64,000 nt of DNA, taken from NCBI GenBank assembly GCA_000827495.1, contig KN817526.1, forward strand, positions 496,001 through 560,000, in the 5' to 3' direction. Positions 34,449-44,248 of this stretch are shown piece after piece. The notes under the pieces are model-generated. The model saw only the letters and a program-made list of their open reading frames with translations. It was not told the DNA's origin and did not search any database. Every line of letters starts with the position of its first letter. The stretch's first letter is position 1. The DNA is from Hypholoma sublateritium FD-334 SS-4. Taxonomy: Eukaryota; Basidiomycota; Agaricomycetes; Agaricales; Strophariaceae. The translations under genes were made by a program, and so were the position numbers.

Positions 34449-36622
34449 ATGAGCATGGCTCTTTCTATCTGGGACGCCTTTCTCTATGGATCTGGCTTGT
34501 TGCTCGCATTTTCTCTCTATAATCGCTACGCCAAGAAAAGCGGTCTTCCTCTTCCACCAGGCCCTCCGAAATGGCCTGTTCTCGGACATTATTTGGACTT
34601 TCCTTCGAGCGCCGAATGGGAATCATTTCATAGTTGGAGCAAGGAATACAGTGAGAATATCCCAAGTAATGTACAGTAGCCCCACTCTGACGCTACCTCG
34701 TCTTGCAGAATCTGACATCATACACCTAAATGTTTTCGGGGTGTCCATCGTCATCCTTAACTCTGTCAAAACCATTTCGGATTTAATGGAGAAGCGTTCT
34801 TCGATCTACTCTGGTCGGTCAGTTATCGTATTGTCTGATAAACGCATATGACTTCATCTGATTGTCTGCTGTTTTACAGTCCAAAATTCACTTTGATCAA
34901 TAAATAGTACGCACACTTTGAAAACAGGTGATGATTTTACTAATAAGTCTAGTATGGGCTTCGGTTGGCTGCTACCCTTTGTCCCATTTGGCGCCGCACT
35001 GAAAGAACGCCGCCGCGTATTCCAGCGATACTTCCAGTCGAAAACGTTCAAAGAAACTCTTCAGTCGCAAACATCCCTTCATGTCCACCGGCTGCTCTTA
35101 CAACTGCTCGATTCGCCCGACAGCTATATGGAGCATATCAAACAGTGAACTGCAGGCCGTTCTATTTCATTGTCTATCTTTCTGATCTCACGTCGCCTCT
35201 AGCTTCGTAGGCGGAATACTTCATTCCGTGACCTACGGGACAGACAAGCAGTCTAACGTGCACTACGTTAATCTTGCTGAGGATGTGACGGACGCGCTTT
35301 CAGGGAGTGCGATTCCCATTTCGGGTCTCATTGATGTTATCCCCTGGGCTTTGCCCATCCTCGCGCCAATTTGGCGTGGGCTGCCTTTCAATAAGACGCC
35401 GGCCGAGTGGAAAGACTTGGTGTATCAATCCCGCGATGAACCGTTCCTCAAGACGAAGAAAATGATTGTAGGATTGTTCTCTGCCTCTCAGGGCCAATCG
35501 AAGGCTGACTCGGAGGCACGTTTGCAGGCCGAAGGTAACGCAGAGGACTCTTTCGTCAGCTGGTCTCTGGAAAACATGGACCGGTCGTCCAAAAGCGACA
35601 TAGCGGAACAAGAACTTGCGATAAAGGATATCGCAGGAGTTGTTTTCGTCGGTATGTACAATTGATATTGTTTAAGCCTCCGGAATTTGTTGATCACGAT
35701 TTCACAACCAAAATGTAGGTGGGTCGAGCACATCCAAAGCGGTGCTCTATTCCTTTTTCCTGGCCATGATGTGCTTCCCGGATGCTCAAAGAAAAGCACA
35801 AGAGGAGCTTGACAGAGTCATTGGCCGCGAAAGGTTACCTGAACCTCAGGATGAGCCGTTTTTGCCTTATATTTCAGCCATAGTGAAAGAAGTACAAAGG
35901 TTTGTCCTTGCTCTCCGGGCTCTCAGGCGGCGCAGTTGACTATTTAATAGGTGGCATCCACCGGGTCCGATGGGTCAGTTCCTGTAACTGTTAAGTATGT
36001 TTAGCCTGTCAAGTGCTTACTACGGTACATTACAGGCATCCCCCACTTCCTCGAACAGGACGACGAATATAATGGATATCGTATACCTGGACAGTCCCTT
36101 ATAATCGGGAATGCATGGTAAGCAGCCGCGGTGTATGGGTGGATGCTCAGGATTGATTATCGTGTTCGGGATAGGGCCCTACTCAATGACGAATGGGAAT
36201 ATCCAGATCCAAGGAACTTCCTCCCTGAACGGTTCTTGAAAGACGGAAAACCAGATCCCTCAGTTCGTGATCCGGCTGATTTTGGATTTGGCTTCGGCCG
36301 GCGGTGAGTGCGCCACTGCTTCGATGTGATTGGGCAATATTGAATCTTTGCGTGTATCAGGGTGTGTCCAGGCGCACACATCGCACTTGCGACGATCTGG
36401 CTCTCTGTGGCGTCAATTCTATCGACATTCACCATTTCGAAAGATGTGGACGAAAATGGGGAGATTATCGAGCCTACGATGGAGTATCAGGCCGGGGTCA
36501 CACAGTGCGTCCAGTTCCTCCCATTATATATAAATCAACCGCTGATACTTTTGAACAGTCAACCCGTGCCCTTCAAGTGCACAATCAAAGCGCGCCACGA
36601 CAGAACGGGGAGCCTCATATGA
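34449..36622 (+). CDS. Cytochrome P450 monooxygenase (539 aa, 10 exons; exon 3 splice ambiguous)
   Basis: Membrane-anchored haem monooxygenase of the multigene families typical of wood-decay fungi. Exons: 34449-34650, 34709-34817, 34908-35144, 35203-35651, 35719-35899, 35951-35973, 36036-36117, 36175-36303, 36361-36504, 36559-36622. Features: N-terminal anchor, Pro hinge LPLPPGPPKWPVLG, ExxR (Glu390-Arg393) followed by WHPPGP, PERF, and the haem loop FGFGRRVCPG with Cys473. The I-helix reads VGGSSTS, so the usual acid before Thr is Ser. Exon 3 keeps frame only from the acceptor at 34907; the nearer acceptor (34879) adds a P450-like PKFTLIN but then meets TAG. This may be a mutated allele or an early pseudogene. 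The substrate is unknown. Confidence 0.85.
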
Positions 36623-36851
36623 GGCTACGCTTCAGCCTCGGAATAGATTATCTGACGATCTCCACCCGATAATTTTAACTGCAGATTGATATTGATGGGT
36701 GAAGTCTATTTTCAAATCGCTAGAGATCGCCTTTGAACACCGCAAGTACAAGAATCAAGATACCCTTTGAGTGTGAGGTATTCTTAAAGGCAAAGGTTTG
36801 GTCATGGATATCTTCGTCAAATTCCTAAACTAATACATATCGACTACACGA

Positions 36852-37514
36852 TTAGTTGCCCTTGCGCCATGGGGGGGTAGTGGGGGGAGGCGTCACAATA
36901 CGGGGGTTGGTCGAAATCGGGTTGCCACTCGATTGATCTACAAAACATTGAATGCATGCACACGTTTGCAAAAGGGGATGCGGGACTTACGGACGGCGTT
37001 CACTAGGTTGTTAGTGTCCGTGGGGTGCAGTCTCGCTGGCAGATTGCTGTCGGCGGAGACGTGGTGCAGGTCGTCGATGTGGACATGCGTTGGCTTCTGC
37101 ACAGCAATGTGACTACCCGCACTGAACGAGCCATGGCCATCGGCGTGGGTGTGTCCGTCGTAGTGGTGCGCCTCGTGCGTCTCACCCATATGCGCAGGGT
37201 GGTTGTGCGACACAGCAGCTACAGGGACCCAGCCATCGTGGTCCGGGTGGCCGAGGGCGATTACAGGATGATTCCTCGCTCCAGTGGAAGCGGAGTGTCC
37301 CGGCTGGTCAATAAAGGTTATGTCAGGATGGCTCTGAGGGTGTTTGGTTTTTGAGGTATATACGCACATGAGGCGGGTCGAAGTGAACGGGCTTCGCCAC
37401 GAACACAGAGCCAGGATGCACATGGTTGGCTTTAACGGCGGGCATGGGCGCCGCATTGACCGCCAGGGATCCGAGGAGGACAACAGCCAAAGAGATGATA
37501 CGCATGGAGAACAT
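36852..37514 (-). CDS. Histidine-rich small secreted protein (191 aa, 3 exons)
   Basis: Function unknown. Exons: 37514-37368, 37333-36991, 36937-36852. A signal peptide (about residues 1-22, ending VNAAP) precedes a mature chain with 25 His of the total 191 residues, in clusters such as HNHPAHMGETHEAHHYDGHT, HADGHG and DDLHHVSAD. The C-terminus is Pro/Thr-rich. No Cys is present in the mature part and no domain is recognised. The composition suggests binding of divalent metals (Cu, Zn, Ni or Fe) outside the cell or in the wall, but that is inference. It is convergent with the P450, 229 bp away. Met37505 is an alternative start three codons in. Confidence 0.75.
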
Positions 37515-39462
37515 GTTACTGATGATAGATTCTGGAATGGCAGAAAATAAAATATTAGTACATCCCCGTGCCGGTACGAGGAGCATGACGAACGGGAGAT
37601 TTGTTCTGGTGACCGGCGCCAGAAAATGTAGAAGATTGGATGTGCGAAGAGAACCTGCTCTAGCTGAAGAACAGCATTCTCCTCTGCTGGCTTATTATAT
37701 ACCTCCGGGAACTTTCGATGGATCTTCCATCAAAAAAGTAAATGCTTGCCAAGTACAGACTAATGCAGAGTAGTAAGGTCCTATCATTACAGATCACAGC
37801 CTAGCATCGCATTCTCGTACGGAAACGCCTCCAATATACCAAATGTGGGGCGTGCGGACTTGCGCGCGCCGCTGGAGCCGCAGAAGGGACATGGGAGCCT
37901 ATGGGAGCTGACATGGGTTTATGATCGTTTATGATACAATTGATGCGTGATGGCGAACATTGTAAATTGTCATAGCTCCGTGGAGCTCGCCACATTCGCG
38001 CGAGTTTGTAGGAGCTCGTATACAGGTCGAATTTTGGCGTAGTACGACCTGAATATGAGCAACGCTTGATAATAACTCGAAAACGAGGTTTTCTCGTCGA
38101 GGGAACGGCTATCGGCAGTCTGGAGCGAGTCTGATTAGATTAGATTGCGAGATGCACAGATCTTGGCGCCCAGGCGGCTAGCAATGACATCATTCAACTT
38201 GGTCACCACTTCATGATAGCCGAGATCATCTAAGTCCAAGCAATCTTCCCCTGAATGCCGATTCCTCCAAGTGGAATAATGCAAGTGGAATTGGGACAAT
38301 TTCCTCACCCTCCAACTGAAAACTTGAACGCTCTCCTACGCCGACGCTGTGCTTCACCATTTCGGCACTTGGGCACTGAAAGACATTTGCGACCCTGGTG
38401 GTATTATGGCCACGGGAGAACGCAGATTACAAGACGATTATAGATGAAAGAGTTTGAAAGAGCCGCTGCGGCGCTGAAAAGGGGGGCACGAGACCAGCTG
38501 AGAGCGGGTACGCCGTACGGTATGAAGCTCGCGACGGCCCTGACACCTTGGACATGCTCATCACTCTGTCGTACATCATGGTGCCGGCGGACGAGCGGAA
38601 AACTAAGTTGAAAAAGTGCAGGCGACGGAGGAGGCGACAGAGCTCAGACGCATGCAGGAGAAAGTCGATACATTGGGGTACATTCTGGCACATTGGATGT
38701 CCATCCAGGTCCAAGCTAAACCTGGGTTCAAGTTTACCAGTTTGGCCGCTGTTACCGCAGTTTCAAGGAGATTCCGGAGCAAAATATGAAGTTTCATGTA
38801 GGTCAAATAATTAATCTCAACGACCGGTGCTTGTACAGAAGAAGGTGAGGACAAATAGGAGGGCATTCCTTGTGCGGCCCGGGCTTGCGCAGGCTGATTT
38901 GTGTCTTCGGTTCTGTTTCAACATAGCCTCCATCCTACGTGAGCTCTGGTAAAGCTTGTAGACATCCCTCTTCGAGTAGAAGAATCATGAGCAAAATCAG
39001 CGCTGCTGAGCAGTCGATGTCGGATGTGGTAATTAAGTCGTTATGAGCGCTTAATCCTTCAAGTTGGACGTATTATTTGACAACGAAGGGATTTTCTTCA
39101 CATCGAAGAGCCTTTTTCGAGAAAAAACTTGACTGAAAAAAATCAATTCCAATCTTCGTTTATCCTTTGAAATTGAAATGAAATCGTCCCAAAAATGCGC
39201 ACTGTCAATTCCTTTTATTATCTCGTCCTGCGGCGTATTTTTGTTTTTCTCCATCATTGCATATGGACGCCGAACTCAAGCCGAGGCTTGCCGAAAATGC
39301 CGATCCCTTGGGTGACTAAGTTGCGGCCCGTCTCGTGAGCTAACTTGAACTTGGACTCGGGGCCAACATTCAAACTTCTTGCCACTGACAGTGACGACAT
39401 ACATACCCTGAAATCCGAAATATCCACCCGACCTGATAACACCTCTGTCACAGCATGTTTTC
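37515..39462. other. Gene-poor stretch with a possible decayed coding remnant
   Basis: About 1.9 kb. From about 38430 to 38790 the plus strand contains protein-like pieces in shifting frames (RAAAALKRGARDQLR, then DTLDMLITLSYIMVPADERK, then EEATELRRMQEKVDTLGYIL) that look like one frameshifted helical protein. I do not recognise the family. The rest shows nothing clear. Confidence 0.4.
38430..38790 (+). pseudogene. Possible relic of a helical protein gene, frameshifted
   Basis: Consecutive stretches with amphipathic, coding-like composition lie in different frames: RAAAALKRGARDQLR (from about 38455), DGPDTLDMLITLSYIMVPAD (about 38536-38595) and QATEEATELRRMQEKVDTLG (about 38618-38680) followed by YILAHWMSIQVQAKPGF. 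No start, stop or splice arrangement joins them all. Family unknown; it could be a chance reading. Confidence 0.3.
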
Positions 39463-40127
39463 ATGCTGCGCTCCTTCAAAACGCAATCTCTCAACCTTGT
39501 CTGTCGTCGCACCATAGCCACTCACAGCCACTACCGCCACGGGGACATATCCGAAGGGATAGCGCATACCAACCAGCAGAGGAAGCCGTCGCGCGGTGGC
39601 CAGAACCTGTCGAGTAGGTGGACCCGGCTTGAGAAGTCGATTCGCCAAAAAGCATCCTTGTCCCAGGAGCTGGAGGATCTTGCTACACATGATGCATCGC
39701 TGCCTGAGGTGCTTCAACCACGAACTGCTTCCAAGCCCAAATCGGCGGCTCTCTTCTATGGGTTTCTAGTTCCCGAAGAACCGAAGCCTCCCGCGGATGA
39801 TGGTGAGCCTATTTGCTAAACCGGGCGTCTTGCGCTCAATTTTCGCCAGAGTGCTGCATGTCCGGATGTGCCATCTGCGTTTACGACCTCCACGAGGAAT
39901 CCCTTGAGGCTTTCAACGAAGCTGTGACCGCGTTGCGGGGCTCTCTCACTGCGCGGCATATCCCCATCGCCGAATGGCCTGTCCATATCCGACCCAAAGA
40001 AAGTGCGGCGAAAGCCGGACAAGATAGCCGGAAGGGGGTCATCCTGAGCGCGTTCGAGGAGATGGAGCGCAAGTTAGCGTTGAAGAAAGCAGCTGAAGGT
40101 GTGGATGCGACATCTGTGTCGAGTTAG
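39463..40127 (+). CDS. Oxidoreductase-like (OXLD1-type) mitochondrial protein (205 aa, 2 exons)
   Basis: Exons 39463-39802 and 39850-40127 join as DDECCMSGCAICVYDLHEES. The motif CC-x2-GC-x2-CVYD, with Cys at 115, 116, 119 and 122, is the signature of the small 'oxidoreductase-like' family (OXLD1 in animals), whose biochemical role is poorly known. The N-terminus MLRSFKTQSLNLVCRRTIAT is Arg/Ser/Thr-rich without acids, as expected for mitochondrial import. After the Cys motif comes a helical region ending in EEMERKLALKKAAEG. The short intron (47 nt) splits the Glu codon just before the Cys cluster. Confidence 0.82.
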
Positions 40128-40424
40128 TTCGTATACCTTAAAGTACGGATTTAATAGTGCGTTGATCTAATACCATAGATTCAGTGGATACCGCCAATTG
40201 GAGACAACGACAAGAGTTAGTAGCTATCAAGAAGGTGGAAGCACGAGGTGGTCTCTGGAATGAACTGTACGAAACCATGCGATGGGTCATATTCAGCGGG
40301 CGGTAACGACTGCCGCATTCCCTTTAAATTTCCAGACTCCCGCATCTTGCTCGCATCTATACGGCAAATAACAGCGCAATTTGTCGATCCCTCTTCACTC
40401 TTGTCCCTCACCGTATTCTATCAG

Positions 40425-41110
40425 AAATTCTTCAAACCGCATCACAGAGTCCCTCCAAACCATAGTGCGAATCTCGTTCTCAGTAGCCGCAAGTTCACCA
40501 ACGTCTTCATACTCCGTCGCTCCGCTGCTCTCAAGCCACAACATGTCCCACGCCTCTTTCCTTGTGCATCGTCGCTACTAGGGCTCGGCGCGCACAGTGA
40601 GCGCATCCGGCCTCGTATGACACAAGCGCGACACACCTTCTGCCTGCTGGCTCTACGAATACCCCCAACATTCACGGTAATACGCGGCTCGCCGTGCTCT
40701 CGCGAGCTGCGGGGTCGGAGAAAAATACGGTGCAAAAGCGGCCTCTTCTCATAGCCTTTTGTCGTACGGGTCAGCGACGCTCGACGCGGTCAAGACTGAG
40801 GCGCCTTCTATGCCACTGTCTCTTCGCGTGTTGATAGGTCCAGCTCATGCTGCAGCTTGGTCTCATTAGAAACTCCCGATCCATCAGGATCGTTGGAGTC
40901 GTCGGCGTCGTGGCACAAGTCAAAAACCTAGATATCATATGCTTGCCATCCTTTTTCGAAGGGTCCCGTCATGGGCATCTGATTTAGAAGGCGACCGTGT
41001 TGGATATAGGGGATACACAAATATGTAGCTGGAGTCCAGTAAGGAAGATGGACGCACTGGGCAAGAATGGCTCGGGGCGGCGACAGTCTGGCTGAAGCGT
41101 CGTGGCTGCC
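40425..41110 (-). pseudogene. Decayed, internally deleted copy of the 44.2-46.5 kb disordered-protein gene
   Basis: On the minus strand the sequence follows the intact gene in order but with large gaps. An upstream segment (about 41030-41100) and the start region (ATG at 40979) match exon 1, including the CTATCAACACGCGAAGAG block. A short piece matches exon 2 (TTTTGCACCGTATTTTTCTC). The end of exon 4 and the last exon follow (40440-40700: WDMLWLESSGA, then ENEIRTMVW in place of WDMLGLESCGA and ENEIRIMVW). Most of exons 1-4 is missing, a TAG replaces the exon 1 Trp codon near 40928-40930, and indels break the frame. It is therefore a mosaic pseudogene from a local duplication. Confidence 0.8.
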
Positions 41111-42888
41111 TAGAGGCCCCCTTTTTGCCGCATTCTGCTAGGAATCCCTGGAAGCCATTCTCGGCGCCGCTGGAATATGGATTTCACCCTCCGCGAAGTT
41201 GGGAGAACCAGCCTGTTTGTGACCTATTTTAATGGAACGCTGGCTTTAACACGGCGCTTTCGGGGCGCATTGTCGGGTTAGTGATAATAGGATTGTTTCG
41301 AAGGCCGCCTTCGCCTTAATATTGAAGCGCGTCCCATCGTAGACATCGAAATCCATCTGTTGGAACGAATCACAAGCCTAGTAGACCAAGAAGGAATAAC
41401 TAAAGGATGGGGGATCCCAACAAGGAACGGCCAAAGGTAATGTCCGAACCACAAATACTTCAAATTTAAATAGTATGAATTGTATGGCGACATTCCGACG
41501 GATATAATTGGGCTTACTTACATGTCATACCGTTGCGGTGACTCGGACGACCGTCTAGTATTTGACTCGGATGGCAGCAGTGACAGACGCGTTAGTACTA
41601 GTACAACCGACCCGACACCTTTGCGTTTTAATTTTTCAGCGATGACCGCTATGGGCTGCTGCATGCTATCGGTCATGGATTCTGGGAACATCATCAAGAA
41701 TGATGAGGACTTTGCTACATTGAAAACTATTTGATCAAAAATCTGGGTGAATTTCCTTATATAGTAATAAATCATACTTTTTGAGAGAATGATCCAAACC
41801 GGAGTTGCAGCTAAATGCAAGACCATACATTTTCAGATTCTACTTGTGCTTCCATTTTTTGTAAAATCGTACTCTCGCCAGTGTCTTCTTACAAAATAAT
41901 TATCGACATCGTTGGGTGTGATATATGGTATTTATTCCAGCTGCATTTAATCGTTCGAATTCGGTTGTCATACAGCAAATTTTGAGGTCCGTTTCTTTTT
42001 CTGGTGCTCGTTCCTAGACATATCTCCACCGCCTTAGTCTCGCTCTAATTTCGCGATTGACTGGATAAATTGATAGGGATCTGGGGTGCATAGTGCTTTC
42101 ATCTGCTCCGGTGCTTCACCTTCTGGTTTTCTTTCCTAATCCTTGACAAGCAGGGTCGATCAATATTACAGTGAGCAGTTCAGGTAACTCAGGTCTTGGC
42201 CGTAGAGAACATTCACCTCCACAACGTTGCGACAATGTAGCATTATATAATGTGACAGATCTTAATTAATACAAATAATGCGATTGAAACCGACTTCAAA
42301 TATTACAATACGATCGTCGAGTTCCTTCAAGTTTATGGCCGCAGCGGCTGGAGCAAGGCTCGAGTCTTCTAGGCGAATCCTTCGATCATCCGATTATCAT
42401 TCACGTCTTTCTTGTACCATCCTTCTTCTACTTTTTAGTAGATGCAAGGCCTGATATAGCTGCACTAAGTACTGACACCTCCGCAAGAACCTTGCAAGAA
42501 CCTGGTGATCGTTATTCTTGTTTATATATGCAGGGCATGTGCGGCGAACGCGTCGAACCACGCCGGTCTTAAAAATATAGAATGAATACGTTAGCCGTCA
42601 TCGTGGACCAGTTGGTTCTTACGCTAATTCCTAGCACAGACCTCTCGACGCTGGCGACGGTCGATCACATATCCCTTCCTGGCCGGACCGGAGGATGGAC
42701 TAACTTGAATATAAAGCCTTGCAGGAAGTTGAGCTCTCAAAAATTAACGTCGTACCCAAGGCGCACCTCAGGCTCAGCACCAGCGCTTGAATTTCGACAT
42801 TACCAAGATTGAAGTAAGTAGCAGTGCCCATACTCCCTGTAGCGCATCAACTCACTTGCATTATAGTTTTACCGCTATCGTGCCCTTC
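41111..42888. other. Intergenic stretch upstream of the AA10 gene
   Basis: About 1.8 kb, AT-rich, with no supportable gene. It separates the decayed gene copy from the AA10 LPMO and includes that gene's promoter (AT-rich AAAAATATAGAATG at about 42570-42583). Confidence 0.4.
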
Positions 42889-43602
42889 ATGATTAACATT
42901 CTCGCCCTTTCATTTCTCGCCATTGCCACGCTGCACATTTATGTGGCTCCTGCTTCTGCGCATGGATACGTCAGCCAGCCGCCAAGTCGACAAGCCCGTT
43001 GTGCAAATAACCAGGTGCCTAACTGTGGTCCCGTTCGGTGGGAGCCGCAGAGTGTCGAGGCGCGGCAGGGCTCGTTCATGTGCAATGGCAACGGCCCACG
43101 GTTCCGCGAGCTCAACAATGAGGCCTTGTGGCGGGGACATTTCTTCGCGGTCCCTCCGGGCTTCAACACTTTCCCCTTCACGTGGACACTCACTGCGCCG
43201 CACAGGACGGCCACTTGGGAATACTTTGTCATATACCAACACAACCACTTCTTGATCGCCTCGTTTAACGAGAGAAACGCCACTCCTCCAGCCACGGTAG
43301 TACATCCTGTCCCCTTGAACCGCTTGCCAAATGGGAGATACACGATTCTTGCCCGCTGGAATATCGGCGACACCCGTAACGCGTTCTACTCCTGTGTTGA
43401 CCTACAATTTGTTCGGCGCACCAACCGTAACTTCAACGCGACAGACGAAGAAGATGCAGTAGACCAGATTCCAATTGGTATGCCTCTGGCGGATACAGGT
43501 TATGAGTCGGAAATAACGAACGGCTCAAACTCGGCCGACGCTGGTCCCAGTGTGAATATGCCTCTGCAAAGTGTCTATTCCATCCAAGGACCCTCGTCTT
43601 GA
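42889..43602 (+). CDS. Secreted AA10 (bacterial/CBM33-type) lytic polysaccharide monooxygenase (237 aa, intronless)
   Basis: Copper LPMO expected to cleave crystalline chitin or cellulose. The signal peptide (1-24, ending VAPASA) leaves His25 as the mature N-terminus. Family AA10 features follow in order: HGYVSQPPSRQARC, NCGPVRWEPQSVEA, FTWTLTAPHRTATWEYFVIY (second copper His), RYTILARWNIGDTRNAFYSC (axial Phe region) and VDLQF. This is the GbpA/CBP21-like family of bacteria and some viruses, with few fungal members. The catalytic domain ends near residue 185; the 50-residue tail is Ser/Asn/Asp-rich and has no binding module. The single exon contrasts with every other secreted-enzyme gene here and suits horizontal acquisition. 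The frame is open upstream to 42787, but only Met42889 gives a signal peptide. Confidence 0.92.
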   Translation: MINILALSFLAIATLHIYVAPASAHGYVSQPPSRQARCANNQVPNCGPVRWEPQSVEARQGSFMCNGNGPRFRELNNEALWRGHFFAVPPGFNTFPFTWTLTAPHRTATWEYFVIYQHNHFLIASFNERNATPPATVVHPVPLNRLPNGRYTILARWNIGDTRNAFYSCVDLQFVRRTNRNFNATDEEDAVDQIPIGMPLADTGYESEITNGSNSADAGPSVNMPLQSVYSIQGPSS

Positions 43603-44248
43603 CTCTTGAGTAGTCAGTCTTTTACACCACGTCAACCACGTCACGATGCACCGTTTGTTGGAAGAAATGTACTGAGATTACTAGGTTGAACCTTGAAGGT
43701 GAAGGTTTCCCGACAATACAATTTCTTTTTGTTTTCACATATGCACACATGCTGGCAGCAGGTAGCATATCGCCGGTTGAAGACAGAGACTTCGTTTCGT
43801 CTTTGTTAAGGTAACATTATAATTGTACAAATTAAATCGCCGATATATGTCGTGTAGTGCTTTAGCTGAGCGCTTTGACTGTGCCAGAATACGGAATGGG
43901 TGAAAGATATAGTTGTAAACAAAAGCGTATACTTATAATAGGCAGTTTGTACCAAGCTTGTACATGTGGAGCCACCCGTGGTAAAAACTTGAAGTATGAC
44001 GGCGGCCCGAAACAGCAGCACTGCGGCGTGGGCCCGAGCCACAGCGCGCAAGCATCGGATGAACAGTGGAAAATGCTGGCCGCCGCGGTAGAGTATTATA
44101 AACCCGTCCCTCAAATTCCTCGCCCTTGAATACCCCAGCATTGCTCCGCCAGTATACCCCACCCGTAAGTATCCCGCGCACATACATATACTACCCCACC
44201 GCCCGCCCCGCTGCTTCTCGTCGTCGTCCACCCGACACCAAATATGCT
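43603..44248. other. Convergent intergenic region
   Basis: 646 bp between the AA10 gene and the disordered-protein gene, holding only 3' flanks as far as I can see. Confidence 0.4.

Noticed and set aside
40248..40754. 168-codon plus-strand frame
   Set aside because: Antisense to the recognisable pseudogene; no family features of its own.
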